Source of the DNA: Medicago truncatula
Lineage: Eukaryota; Streptophyta; Magnoliopsida; Fabales; Fabaceae
Assembly: GCF_003473485.1 (NCBI RefSeq)
Contig: NC_053047.1
Location: 1,751,001-1,815,000, forward strand
Reading direction: 5' to 3'
Length of the DNA stretch: 64,000 nucleotides
Of this stretch, positions 33,064 to 45,221 are shown piece after piece. The position numbers were made by a program, and so were the translations under genes. A model generated the notes under the pieces. It was not told the origin of the DNA. It worked only from the letters and a program-made list of their open reading frames with translations, and made no database searches. Every line of letters begins with the position of its first letter. The stretch's first letter is position 1.

Positions 33064-36000
33064 TTGCTATTATATTTGGTCATTATTTTATGGTTCTGAT
33101 GGTTTGTGTTTCATGTTATACAGATCTTCATGTCAAATTATGGGGTACACTGCTATTAGTTACAGTTCTCCAACACTTTCTGCATCAATTGGTAATCTCA
33201 TACCTGCTTTCACTTTCATCTTAGCTGTCACTTTCAGGTTTGCAATTTTTATTTGAATTTTTCATATTCTTACCCTTATAACTAACTAAGTTATTTATTT
33301 TTTTATCACTCAAAGGAATTTTTGTGCATATGATAGCTTAAATATCTAAGAATAATATAATTAAAATTTGGTTCAAAAGCCCTAGCTCAGCGGACAAAAT
33401 GTCAAAATTGTTAGATCAGACATCATAACCGGAATTCAAATCCCATCACTCCACTATCGTTTATCTAAAAAACAAATATAATTAAAATTTGAACTAATAA
33501 TTAAAAACAAATATAGCAAAATTTAGGTTTAAACACATTTGTGTTATTCTATTCTTATTGATTCACAATTTAAACATTTTAGAAATTTCCGCACGACTAA
33601 ATTTAAGGTTTATTTTTGTTGATGTGTTGACAAAGGATGAGTTGACAATATATCGAGTGTCGTGACATTATATGCGTGGATTAAATCTTATTTTGTTTTC
33701 ATGTCAATAAAATATTGGATAGTACTTAAGTGACATAACATAAGGTGACATTGGTCAACCACAATGTCATAAGTGACTTTCTTCTCTATTTTTCACAAGA
33801 TTTTTTTGTACACTTGTAACATGTGGTTGGTCAATATCACTCAAGTGCTACCCTAAAATATTACTTTAAAAAAAACTTTAATTGCAAAAATTTAAAACTA
33901 AAAAAAAGAATTTCCAAAAAGTTATACATTGTCACATCACTAAATGAAGAGACTAAAATCGAAAACCAAAGAGACCAACCATGTATTTAAACCTAAATTA
34001 CATTTAACATACTTCCTCTAACAAGAAGGAAAGTTGACTTATTCTATTTTACAATAAACTTATTCTATTGTCCACTTATTTGTTTTGCTCTTATCATTGC
34101 AATTAAGGATGGAAAAGTTAGCTGCAAAGAGTAGAAGTAGTAATGCTAAGGTAATTGGAAGCATAATCTCAATAGCAGGTGCTTTTGTGTTGACTTTCTA
34201 CAAAGGACCATCCATCATGAATTCATCTTTACTTCATCAACCAGTTGACTTTCTCAAGTCAGAGGATTCAAGTTGGGCTTTTGCTGGCATTCTTCTAACA
34301 ATCGTCTATTTGATGTTTTCACTTTGGTACATTTTAATGGTAGGATTTATGGAATGTTTTGATCATATTTTAAAAGTTTTAAACACCAAATTCCACACTA
34401 CTAAGCGTGGAACATTTTCTTTTATCTATAATAACCCTCATTTACTTATTTTTTATTTTTTTATTAATCTTCTGGTTTTTGGTGAAAAGGGTTATAGTAA
34501 TATGAAATTCGATCGAAAAGTTAATAAAGTTTGGTAAAAAATTGTTCTATTCGAGAATCGAATTCGGTTCTCCTAAACAATTCGTGTGTTAACCACTTAA
34601 GTCAGAGCACTTAGTTCCTCCCTTATCAATTAGAACATGTTTTCTTATTTGAGTTCTTGCTCGAAATAACCTGTTGAATATTGAGAGGTTTTTATCTTAT
34701 ATTCAAGTATATTTTTTTTAAAGTATATTCATGTGTATTCTCTAAAATTTTGTTGTTTATTTTTGAGGTTCATGATTCTTGTCTATTGTTTGTGACTTGG
34801 TTCATGTGGATGTGGTGGTAGTATGAGAGATATTCTCGGTGGTCATTATATGGAGTGTTTTTTTTTTTTTTTTTAAGGGAACTTGTTAGAGTTATGATCA
34901 ATATTTTTCAACATGAATATATTTTTATACAAAATAAGAGATATTATACTTCAAAACACGAAGACGGGACTTAACACTAACACACAAACACTTTTGAAAA
35001 AAAATAAAAGTTACTGAATATAACAATATGTATTGAATGTCTCAATTTGATGTCTTCAATTTAAATTTATTAATATGTTGAAAAATACGTGTTAAGGGAA
35101 ATGAGAAAGTATCGCTAGTATTATTCTTCTCGAAAATATGCAAGATACTTGTTTTTTCATAGAATCAATATCCTTTACAAGTAAATATTTCTTCATTTCT
35201 TTTTATTTAGTTCCTAATCCTATATTCATTTCACAGGTGCATATCTTGAAAGAGTTCTCAGATGAAGTAACTTTAGTCTTGTTATACACCATAACTGCTA
35301 CCATCATATCAACAGTTGTAGCATTGTTATCAGTTCCAAATGCAAGTGCTTGGAAAATAGGACTAAATCTCTCACTCATCTCTATAGTTTCTTCTGTAAG
35401 ATACACTTGAAAGTACTATTGCTGTACTTGACCAAATAAATTTACAGCTCTTAATTTGACACATTTATATTTCTAGGGGATTTTTGGAAAATTAATAAGC
35501 AGTATAGTTTATGCATGGTCATTGCGCTTAAAGGGAGCTGTCTATGTAACATCATTCAAGCCACTCCAAATTGTGTTTTCTGTTGCCTTGGCTGTTATAT
35601 TCCTTGGTGATACTCTTCATGTTGGAAGGTATGGTTTATTCAATTTTAGTTTAATCAAGTAAACGGTCCTTATGAATATTTAGAACTTCGTTTTTTGTCT
35701 TTAATTTTTTTTTTCACCTTTTAGTCCTTATAAATTTTCCGTCAGATTTTTAGGCCTTGTAAAATTTTCTATCAACAATTTTAGTCTTTGTAAAAATTTT
35801 CCGTCCACATTTTCGATCTCTAAAATGCTAAAGGAAAATGTTATAGAAATTAAAAAATACATTTTTTTGTAGGGACTAAAAACTAAATTATAAACATTAA
35901 TAAAGATCATTTACTTAATTAACCTTTCAATATTTGAATTGGATTTTTGGCATTGTTCTTGCTAATTTTTATTATTTTTCCAACTTAATCATATGGTTGT

Positions 36001-36216
36001 TGACAATCATTAATTTGTGTATTTCTTTCTACATTCTACAGTATAATTGGAGCCATAATCATCTCAACAGGTCTTTATGCTGTAATGTGGGGCAAATCAA
36101 GAGAAGAGATAGAGGAAGATGTTGGTAGCTCAGAGTCACCATCTACAGATAATGCACCTCTATTGCAAAGCTGTAGAATTGAAACTTTTGAAAACAAAAC
36201 AAATGGAAATGTTTAA
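32572..36216 (+). CDS. WAT1-related / nodulin MtN21-like EamA transporter, copy A (363 aa)
   Basis: Exons: 32572-32765, 32918-32983, 33124-33237, 34108-34339, 35237-35395, 35477-35628, 36042-36216. All are GT/AG, and phases 2,2,2,0,0,2 are shared with copies B-D. The predicted protein is strongly hydrophobic, with the usual two EamA halves and about ten membrane helices. The first half carries [21 protein letters not shown] and [19 protein letters not shown]. The second carries [32 protein letters not shown] and GLYAVMWGK. The family includes WAT1, a tonoplast auxin exporter, and UMAMIT amino-acid transporters; the substrate here cannot be told. The tail has an acidic di-leucine motif (DNAPLL). 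Relative to other copies the N-terminus reads ASNEFSDVALVILYK, the most divergent TM1. Intron 3 carries a SINE and intron 2 a (TA)n tract. Confidence 0.9.
33008..33060. repeat. (TA)n microsatellite in intron 2 of copy A
   Basis: About 26 TA dinucleotides starting some 25 bp after the splice donor of exon 2. Absent from the matching introns of copies B-D. Confidence 0.85.
33354..33491 (+). mobile_element. Diverged SINE with perfect 17-bp target-site duplication, intron 3 of copy A
   Basis: Direct repeats AATATAATTAAAATTTG (33354-33370 and 33475-33491) enclose 104 bp. The insert reads CCCTAGCTCAGCGGACAAAATGTC (A box region), TTGTTAGATCAGACATCATAACC, a degenerate B box GGAATTCAAATCCC, then TCTA and A6. 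It is the same family as the SINE at 9613-9753 (shared AAAATGTC, TTGTTAG and CATCATA order), but older. Confidence 0.75.
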
Positions 36217-36363
36217 AAATAAGGTTATCTAATCTAAGGAATTGTAATGTAAGATAGATGCGCAGTAAAAATATGACATTTTGAGCCAAGTGATACATGT
36301 ACAATTGATAAACTATATTCTGACCTCAAAATAATTTAAGAATTAAGTCCTCTAAAAAGAAAA

Positions 36364-36598
36364 AAGAATTTAAGATTTTTTTATTTTTTTTGGATAACAA
36401 GAGGGCCTAAGCCCAACAAAGAATGAAATTACTGCCTAACAATACGCGGAGTACAAACACCAGTTAAATCAGCTAAAAACAAAATACTAATTTGAGCAGG
36501 ACAATGCTCATATAACATCAAAGTGAATCCTCCATCACAAGCTATATTTGCAAGTGCGTCAGCACAAGCATTATCTTCTCTGTAAGAATTTAAGATTT
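36364..36598 (-). mobile_element. 5'-truncated LINE with 15-bp target-site duplication
   Basis: Direct repeats AAGAATTTAAGATTT (36364-36378 and 36584-36598) flank 205 bp. The minus strand encodes the end of LINE RNase H: REDNACADALANIACDGGFT, YEHCPAQISI, ADLTGVCTPRIVRQ, stop. A short 3' UTR and a poly(A) (T-rich plus-strand start) follow. The reading frame is intact over the copied part, so the insertion is relatively young. It lies in the spacer between WAT1 copies A and B. Confidence 0.85.
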
Positions 36599-36749
36599 AA
36601 GTCATAAATAAAAAAGACAAAAATCAAAGATCGTCCGTGAATTAAAGATAGCCTGACAATGAATTGTTCCACCTAAGAATCGAACTTTGGTTCTCCCAAA
36701 CGGGTCGTCCTTTATTTTTGCATCATTGCAAGACTTAAATGAAATAAGA

Positions 36750-37720
36750 TCTATAAGATCTTGGAATCTTGCATTGAGTTTGTTGAGGACTTCTGCATAG
36801 ACGGCTGATTTTAACTCTTACGATGTGCAACAAACTAATGCTCAAACATGGATTCACATTGATGGTCTTGCATGTGAGTATTGACTACCCACAATTTTGT
36901 TTGAAATAGTTGGGGCCTTAGGCATTCCATTGGCTCTTGATGAGGCCACTAGTAGGACTTCAATCACTTTGTAAGGATACTAATAAATATTGATAATAAA
37001 TATTGATTCGAATTTTGATTTGCATGAAAGAATCCTTGTTAAAAGGATGAATTAGACTTTTATGTCGATGTTGAATACGAGAAACTTCATCCTTTATGCT
37101 ACTCATATAAGATAATTAGACATACTATTCAGAATTACAATATCAAAGTCTAAAATTTCAGCAAGTACAATAGTCGTGCACAAGCAACCTATTGCTAAGC
37201 CTACTGGATCAAATGTTGAAGTTGAGAAGGTTGTCGAGGCTACACCTTTGGAGCCAGTTCCAAAAACGCAACTAGGAGATGGCATATATTGTTTATGTAA
37301 GACATGTCTTTACTCATGAGGTAGAGATATCTCCTATTATTGTTAGAACAATTCATGTGCAGTTAGTGCAGGTGGAAGACAACTTTGATCATCCTATTCT
37401 TCTGGCTGAGAATCAAGAGGAAAACCAATAGAGCAGCAACGAAATTCCTCAAATGCGTATTATTGGTCTTTGGAGTGATATGGTGATATATTTGGATTAT
37501 TCAAGATACCCCATTTATTTGTGGCATGAATTCTTCCAATGTCATTGTTACTAAATATGTCTTAAATCCTAATGTCACTCATGACTTTTAGATTTTTTAA
37601 TCGTATTGGAAGGGCAATGATTCCTTTGCCAAGGGGCCTCAAGTTTATACCGATGAGGAGGAGAGAGCGTCAACTATCAATTATTTGTGAAACCACTATG
37701 CTGTTAATAGTCTTTCATTG
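36750..37720 (+). pseudogene. LINE ORF1 (DUF4283/gag-like) relic
   Basis: The plus strand shows TWIHIDGLACEY, then FEIVGALGIPLALDEATSRT, then LHERILVKRMN and YVDVEYEK-like sequence in shifted frames, then a Pro/Val/Glu stretch (KPTGSNVEVEKVVEATPLEP). This is the order of plant LINE ORF1 proteins with DUF4283 and a zinc-knuckle linker. Many stops and frameshifts make it dead. Confidence 0.6.
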
Positions 37721-38578
37721 AGGTAACATATATGACCAAGAAAAAAAAACACACAGAAGAGTATTCATGTTTATAATACCTTCTCTAGGGGAAGACATCT
37801 AGATTGATTTGTTCTTTGTCTTTTTTCTTGGTTTGTTTTGCTTTTTACTTTCTTATTATTTTCTTTGTTATGGGTATGACTTTCATCCTCCAATATTTGT
37901 TTAGTTTTTATTGTTTCAGACGGTTTTGATCCATATTCCCCTTCACCTTTTTTGTTGTTGTCTTTTTTATTTATTTTTATAATTAGGGTGTTGAACCCAT
38001 TTTGCCTAAAAGAAATAAAATAATTACAGGCTTTAATTTCTATAGTTTTTAATTTTTTCTACCTATTTTTCCACCCTTCTGTTCCTTCAATTGGCTAAAG
38101 AAATAATCAAATAAAATAATTTTTAAAACTATCTTCTTTTTTTTTTTTTTGACAAAAAAGAAACTATATATTTGAATGCTATAGGTTCATTTGCAAAAAT
38201 TATTTTATGAAGATGCTAAATCTAAATTATTATAGAAACGAAGGTGTCATTTTCACCGTTGTTTGTATAATTATATCATGAACCTAATATGGGCCCAATT
38301 TTTCATGCAAATGGTAGCAACATAATACTAACTAATTAACAAAATGTTTGATATATTATGCCAACACCATCATGACTCATGAGTAACATGACTAAAAACA
38401 ATATAATAGTAAGCAAGTGTGATATATATTAATTTAAGACAATGAGCTTTAACTTTTATTTTGGTTTTGATTATAATGGTCCAACTCAAAACCTCATCAA
38501 AAGCATCTAACAACATTCTGAACTTCAACAAGGTTTGTGATTGTTGTATATAGGATAAAACTTAGAACACATAGAAAG

Positions 38579-41500
38579 ATGACAAGAAAACGGTCCTTTT
38601 ACATGGATTTTCTGCCACCTGTTGTGATTATAGGCAATGAATGTGTTGACATGGCTTTACTGACTTTGTTCAAAGCAGCTACACTTCAAGGGATGAACAA
38701 TCATGTCTTTGTTGCCTATGCTTATGCTGTTGCAACTTCTTTTCTCCTTCCTATCACTTTTTTTAGAAGAAGGTAAGTTTGACAGAATCACGACGTTAGA
38801 ATAAAGTTTTGGTAAAATCAAAATTCATTGATGTTTCAACAAAATAACAATATGACCTTAATTTTGTCAAACTCGCAATGATTTCAAACATTATACTTAA
38901 TTTTATTATTTTTGCAGATCAAGAGTGGTTCATCCACTCAGTTTCTCCATAATATGCAAAATTGTGCTTCTTGGAGCGATAGGGTAATTGAAAAATAGCA
39001 TTTTGTTAATATAAATTTATTATATTTGGTCTTCAATTTTATGGTTCTCATGGTTTTGTTTATGTTAAACAGATCTTCATGTCAAATTATGGGGTATATT
39101 GCTATTAATTACAGTTCTCCAACACTTTCTGCAGCAATTGGTAATCTTGTACCTGCTTTCACTTTCATGTTAGCTGTTATTTTCAGGTTTGCAAATTTTA
39201 TTTTAATTTAACACATTTCTTACCCTTATGAATAAATTTATTTTAATACATGGTAAACACATTTTAGCTGTTCTATTTTGACTGATTCATGATGATTTTA
39301 GTCTTAAATTTGAAAATTTGGTAGCTCAATTTTCAAATCTTAAGAATTTCCCTATCAAGAAATTTGAGGGTCATGTTGTGTCAAGTTGAATGATGAGTTG
39401 ACATGTCAACGAGGGACCTGACAAGTGTGGATTAAATTTTATTATTTAATTTTTTCATGTCATTAAAATGCTGTTTAAAAATAAACTTGAACTGACAAAA
39501 TTTAAAACCCTACAAAAAAAATAAGATTCTCAAAAACCATACATTGTAACATCACAAATGATATGTCCACTTATGCTCACGTGTAGCTACTTGTGTCAGA
39601 AGTGCATGGATAATTAGATAATAGTTGGTGTCTTTTCTTTGCTACGTTTCCAAACTCTACCACCGTATCTTAGAGCAATTCTTTCTTTTTTTCAAGCATT
39701 TTTCTCTATAAATTAATCAAATAATAAACGAACATTTTATTTACCATTATAATTGTTACCAACTACTTCATATTTACCGTTGCATATTTAAAATTAGGAC
39801 CGTTGGACTATTTCAATATATTAACTCCCTTTATCAGTTTTTTTTCTTTGTTATAAAATTTAGTTTTACTTCATTTTTTCATTCACAAACTTCACAATCA
39901 TTTCCAACTTCATTCCCTTCACACATAAAAAAAAAAAAAGACATTCTTAACTTTTCTCTTTATTCACATTCAATATCAAACTTCTCTTGAAATGGATCCT
40001 TCCAATCCATCTCATATTGCAAAAATGTTCATGGATTATATGAATGATGGCATGGATGAAGAACTTGTGAGGCTTTACTTTGAAAGTTTATCCGCAAGAA
40101 GAGTTTGCAAGCTCAAGTAGGCCTAGAAGCCAAAGAAGGAACATAGAGAGGAATCGTGAAGAAGGATATAAGCGGTTATTCAACGATTATTTTTCAGAAG
40201 CTCCGGTTTACATGGATGAGTAGTTTCGTCGAAGGTACCGAATGCATAAACATGTCTTCCTTCGCATAGTTGAAGCTCTTGGTCAACATGATGAATATTT
40301 TCAGCTGACGGTTGACGCAACTGGTATCACATTTCCCAATACCATTATGTCAAATTTTTACTTGGTACCGTAGTACTGCATTGCTAAGGTGATTTTTCTG
40401 TTTTCTTTGATAAACTTAGTGTTAGAAAAAATTTCATAAATTTTAAAACTTGGATGATTATGTTTCAGATTTAAAATGAAGAGGCTAAAATCATGAATCA
40501 GGAAAAATAGAGAGACTAAATATGTATTAAATCTAAAGTTTAATAAAGTTCAATGAAAAGTGTTAGACTAAGTACATATCACATATTCTCTCAGTTTCTC
40601 TATCAAGAAAGAAGATTTTAAACTACATGTATACTCTACATTAAACTTAGTCTGTTGTCCCCTTATTTTGTTTGCTCTTATAATTGTAATTAAGGATGGA
40701 AAAGTTAGCTGCAAAGAGTAGAAGTAGTAATGCTAAGATACTGGGGAGCATAATCTCAATAGTAGGAGCTTTTGTGTTGACTTTTTACAAAGGACCATCC
40801 ATCATGCATTCCTCATCTCTTCATCAACCAATTGGCTTTCTCAAGTCAGTTGATTCAAGTTGGGTCATTGCTGGCATTCTTCTAACAGTTGAATATCTTA
40901 TGTTTTCACTATGGTACATTTTACTGGTAGGATTTGTGGAATATTTTGTTCATATTTTAAACATAAAATCCCACATTGCTATTTGTGGAGCATTGTTAGA
41001 CTCAATCTTTGTTCACGTAATTCAACCAATTGTGTCCACCTCTACGACAATAGAGCAATTATAGTTTGATACATTTCTTTTGATGAATTAGGGTTTACAA
41101 AGTAGATATAGTACTATGGGTCAAATTACAACAATACCCATGAACCGTACCACTGGATGCTATCGCCCCTCCACCCTCCCCCAACAACAATTGGGTCTAA
41201 AACACATTTGGGTCAAACGCAAGGGCATGGGTTGAGGGAGCTTTGCAACACTCCGCTAGCTCAACCTTGTTTCTGTCCCTTGTCCCTCTTATGTGTCTAT
41301 ATACGAGTCATACTACCATCTATACATGTTCTCTTCCTCTTCCTTTATCTCTCCTCATCAGTATTATTTCGTAGTTCTTTTATTTGGGTTCTTGCTTGAA
41401 AGAACATGTTGAATATTGAGAGTTTTTCCATCTTATGCAAATCGATTATCAAGGTGGTTGTGCTTTCATGTGTATCCCTAATACTTTGTGGTTTATTATA

Positions 41501-43218
41501 TAGGTTCATGATTCATATCTATGGTTTGTGACTTGATTCGTGATACATGGTCGGTAGTACGAGAGATATTATAATTTTTTAATGACAAATGTTGCTAACG
41601 AATAGTATGTTTGAAAGTGTGTGTTTAATGAAACTGAAAGTATTGCTAGTATTACTCTCCTCTAAAGTAAGTTACTTGTTTTTTCGTAGAACCTAAATCC
41701 TTTATGTAGAGGATTGTGCCTTAAAATCAGTTGTGTAGGGTTTCAGGTGGTCGTGAATCGAAACATAATAAGAATATGAATCGATTCACTATGTGTTTTC
41801 CCCCTATAAATTAAGTTCTTTTACAACATTAGACGCAACTCAGAAAATAGAACCTAGAGAGAGGGGACACGAGAAATCCTAGGGTTTGTGTGTTAAGAGC
41901 TCTTGGGGTGAGATTTTAGGGTTGAAAAACATTTGAGAAACGCCTTGGATAGTGAGGAATCATTAGAGGAAGGATCCAAAATTTCTTTAGTGAGTTCTTG
42001 AGTGATTCATCTTTGAGTGGGTTGAGAGAGAAAATGGGGATTACTTTTGGGGAACAATTAAGGATAATTGCTTGGTCACATTTGTAACTCTTTTGTTCAT
42101 GGGAAGAGATTGCAAAAGTGGCAAAAAATGGGTTTTCTTGTTGAATTTAATTTCTTGTAACCTCTTTAAATCTATTTGTAAAGACTTATTCATAGTGGAT
42201 TGAAGAGTATCTCTCTCGGACATAGGTCAATTTAGAACGAGACGGGTAAACAAATTTTTGGCGTGATCGTTCCTCTTCTCTTTATCTTGTTCTTTGGTTA
42301 TGATTATGAATTAGCTATACATCTAGCTAGGTTGCTATATTTACTAATATTGATTATTTTTGCTTGGACTGTTTTAATTTGTTGGTTGCCTTTGTTATTT
42401 GCTCCACGCATCGTGTCATTTGTTCTAATTCACAACACTTTACAAGTACTTGTTTCTTCATTTCTTCTTATTTAATGAGAGCTTAATAATTTTAGTTCTA
42501 AAGAGTTTTAGTTTCTATATTCATTTCATAGGTACATGTTTTGAAAGAGTTCCCAGATGAACCAACATTAGTCTTGCTTTACTCCATTACTGCCACCATC
42601 TTATCAACAGTTGTAGCATTGTTATCAGTTCCAAATGCAAGTGCTTGGAAAATAGGACTAAATCTCTCACTCATCTCCATTGTTTCTTCCGTAAGATACA
42701 TTTCAAACCATATTGCTTCACTACGACAAAAGATTTTACACCTCTTATTTATATACATTTATTTAATTTTTATAGGGAATTTTGGGAAAATTAATAGGGA
42801 ATATAGTTTATGCATGGTCAATGCGTTTAAAGGGAGCTGTCTATGTAACATCATTCAAGCCACTCCAAATTGTTATTTCTGTTGCCTTGAGTGTTATATT
42901 CCTTGGTGATACTCTTCATGTTGGAAGGTATAGTTAATTCAATTTTTGAATTGGATTCTTGGCATTGTTCTTGCTAATTTTTATTGTTCCAACTTAATGA
43001 CATGGTTGTTGAGAATCATTAATTTGTGCATTTCTTTCTATAGTATAATTGGAGCCTTAATCATCTCAATTGGCCTTTATGCTGTAATGTGGGGCAAATC
43101 AAGAGAAGAGATAGAGGAAGATGTTGGTAGCTCAGAGTCACCATCTACAGATAATGCACCTCTATTGCAAAGCTGTAGAATTGAAACTTTTGAAAACAAA
43201 ACAAATGGAATTGTTTAG
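38579..43218 (+). CDS. WAT1-related / nodulin MtN21-like EamA transporter, copy B (363 aa)
   Basis: Exons: 38579-38772, 38918-38983, 39073-39186, 40695-40926, 42532-42690, 42776-42927, 43044-43218. Every exon has the same length as in copy A. An upstream in-frame ATG at 38537 exists, but the other copies begin at the MTR/MRR codon, so I choose 38579. TM1 reads [20 protein letters not shown]. The second EamA half and the C-terminus ([20 protein letters not shown]) are almost the same as copy A, pointing to a recent A/B duplication or conversion. Intron 3 (1.5 kb) hosts a Harbinger transposase relic. Intron 4 (1.6 kb) holds unrelated open frames. Function as for copy A: a multi-pass transporter, substrate unknown. 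Confidence 0.9.
39992..40335 (+). pseudogene. PIF/Harbinger transposase-derived fragment in intron 3 of copy B
   Basis: A coding-like stretch starts [20 protein letters not shown], then shifts frame near 40115 to [20 protein letters not shown] and [15 protein letters not shown]. After a stop it continues [20 protein letters not shown], then [10 protein letters not shown]. This matches the N-terminal part of plant Harbinger-type nuclease proteins (PF04827-like), which carry FRRRFRM...LF.RIV. The catalytic part is missing. It is a dead remnant in sense orientation within the gene. Confidence 0.7.
40936..42500 (+). other. Intron 4 of copy B
   Basis: 1.6 kb between exons 4 and 5. Open frames at 41157-41399, 42041-42223 and 42263-42475 lack domains. 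About 41725-42260 is less AT-rich and may be a fragment of a retroelement leader (gggtttgtgtgttaagagctc), but I cannot assign it. Confidence 0.35.
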
Positions 43219-44604
43219 AAATATGGTTATCGAATCTAGATTCAATTATCAACCAAAATTCATGTATGTTGAATCATGAATCTAATCTTATAATGAATTA
43301 TCAAATAGATGCGCCATAAAAAATGATAGGAAAAAGGTAAAGGATTGCGATCTTTTCTATAGGAATGTGACCTTAAATTCCAATATTTTTTTTGTTTGAA
43401 TCAACTTTTTTAAATGTAGAAGTCGTAGCTATACTTGTTAACTTTCATAGTCACATGCTTCGATTCAATAAGACTTAGTCACTTTATGACCTTTTCCGTG
43501 AAAAATAGTAAAAAAACGAGTAAAATTCGTAATTAAAAAGGAAATTCACTTAATCACCATTCTGGCTGAATTTTAGAAAATGCTCAAATCAACTTGTCAA
43601 AGTTATGCATGTAAAATCGAAATTGATATATCATATTTTAACCTCAATAAATCTAGATTTAAGTCATTAATCATAACAACAATAGAAGTAGGTATGGCTA
43701 CCCGAAGTTCAACGGAAATAAAAGATTCATCATATTTTATCTAGATTCATAATAAGATTCATGTCTTAAGTAGGGATTTGGATTTCCTGCATTTACAACA
43801 AGGTGTTGTAACTAATCTAGGCCATCCGATTCTAAATGGATGGCTGAGATCACTTTACAGTGTCAAACTGTGTTTGAAATATGTAGTGTTTGATTTTAAA
43901 TTTGTGGCTATGGCTAAGATCCACTAGAGCATTTAAGTGCATGGTATTTGTAGAGCAGAAGATCCAGGTCCCTTAAATAGACATGTACAACAATTCATAT
44001 CGATTGATTTCATTTTATTTCAAAATTGAAATATGAACATGTATAGTATGATATTGGTAACTGTGTTTAAAAGCTTCTTATACTTATTTGCTTCTTTCAA
44101 ACACAAACACACTTAATTTTTATTGGATGTTGGTGTAAGATTACACCTCGTCCAATTTTTCTTAATTATTTAAGTTTCTTACAAATATAATTTTTTTTTT
44201 TTTTGTAAATTTAAGTGCAGTTTTTCTCTCTATATTTCAAAAGTTTCATATACAAGTTATATTCTTTAATGATGTGAAATCACATTTAATTACTCGACAT
44301 TTCAACTTTGGATTAAAAAACTCTCTTACAATTTTATTTTTTATTTTTCTAATGCAACAAAAAAAATTCTTTCTCATTTACATTGGTTAAATGTAATCAT
44401 ATTCCTTTATTTAAAAATATAATCATATTATTTTGAAATACATTATTTATGGTCCAAACGAGCATTGTCACATATAACTCTACATTATTGATGAATGTGA
44501 CTTGTCATAGTGATCCACAAAGTTGTGGGGAAACATGATAACCCTTGTCAGATGGGATCTAAAGTCTTGAATTTAAAAATTGGGAGACTAAAATTTTGTT
44601 CGAT
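43219..44604. other. Spacer between WAT1 copies B and C
   Basis: AT-rich with no open frame of note. The 3' flank of copy B is followed by unremarkable sequence up to the MITE at 44614. Confidence 0.35.
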
Positions 44605-45016
44605 TAAAATAAAGGTTAAAATATGGTTTTAGTCCCTGTAAATATGCCTCGTTTTGATTTTAGTCCCTGGTAAAAAAAAAAATTGTTTTTGGTCCCTGCA
44701 AAATTTTTTGTTTTTGAAAATAGTCCCTGACCTCACTTTTGTGATAATTTGCATACGTGACACATTATAACCGAACCAATTTTATAGTTTTTGGTCCCTG
44801 CAAAATATTTTGTTTTTAAAAAAAGGTCCCTGCAAAATTTTTTGTTTTTGAAAATAGTCCCTCCCAAAATTTTTTGTTTTTGAAAATAGTCCCTGGGACT
44901 ATTTTCAAAAACAAAAAATTTTGCAGGGACCAAAAACAATTTTTTTTTTACCAGGGACTAAAATCAAAACGAGGCATATTTGCAGGGACTAAAACCATAT
45001 TTTAGCCTAAAATAAA
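44605..45016. mobile_element. Palindromic Mutator-like MITE with perfect 9-bp target-site duplication
   Basis: Element 44614-45007 (394 bp), flanked by TAAAATAAA at 44605-44613 and 45008-45016. Terminal inverted repeats begin GG[T/C]TAAAATATGGTTTTAGTC and extend over about 90 bp (AATATGCCTCGTTTTGATTTTAGTCCCTGG). The left arm carries several internal repeats of GGTCCCTGCAAAATTTTTTG and GAAAATAGTCCCT. The 9-bp duplication is the mark of the Mutator superfamily. No transposase is present, so it is non-autonomous. It ends about 205 bp before the ATG of WAT1 copy C. Confidence 0.85.
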
Positions 45017-45221
45017 AGATCAAAATGTAGCAAAGTACAATGGGAGTATATAAACAGTTTCTTAAATAATATACCAACTTTTAATACAACCAACCAACTT
45101 TTATCTTTCATTTCAGTTTATGGTCCAAACCTCATCATGAAAAACATCTCATAGAAATTCTGAACTTCAGCAGAATTTGTGATTGTTGTGTAACTGATAG
45201 AACTTAGAAGTCAGAGAAAAT

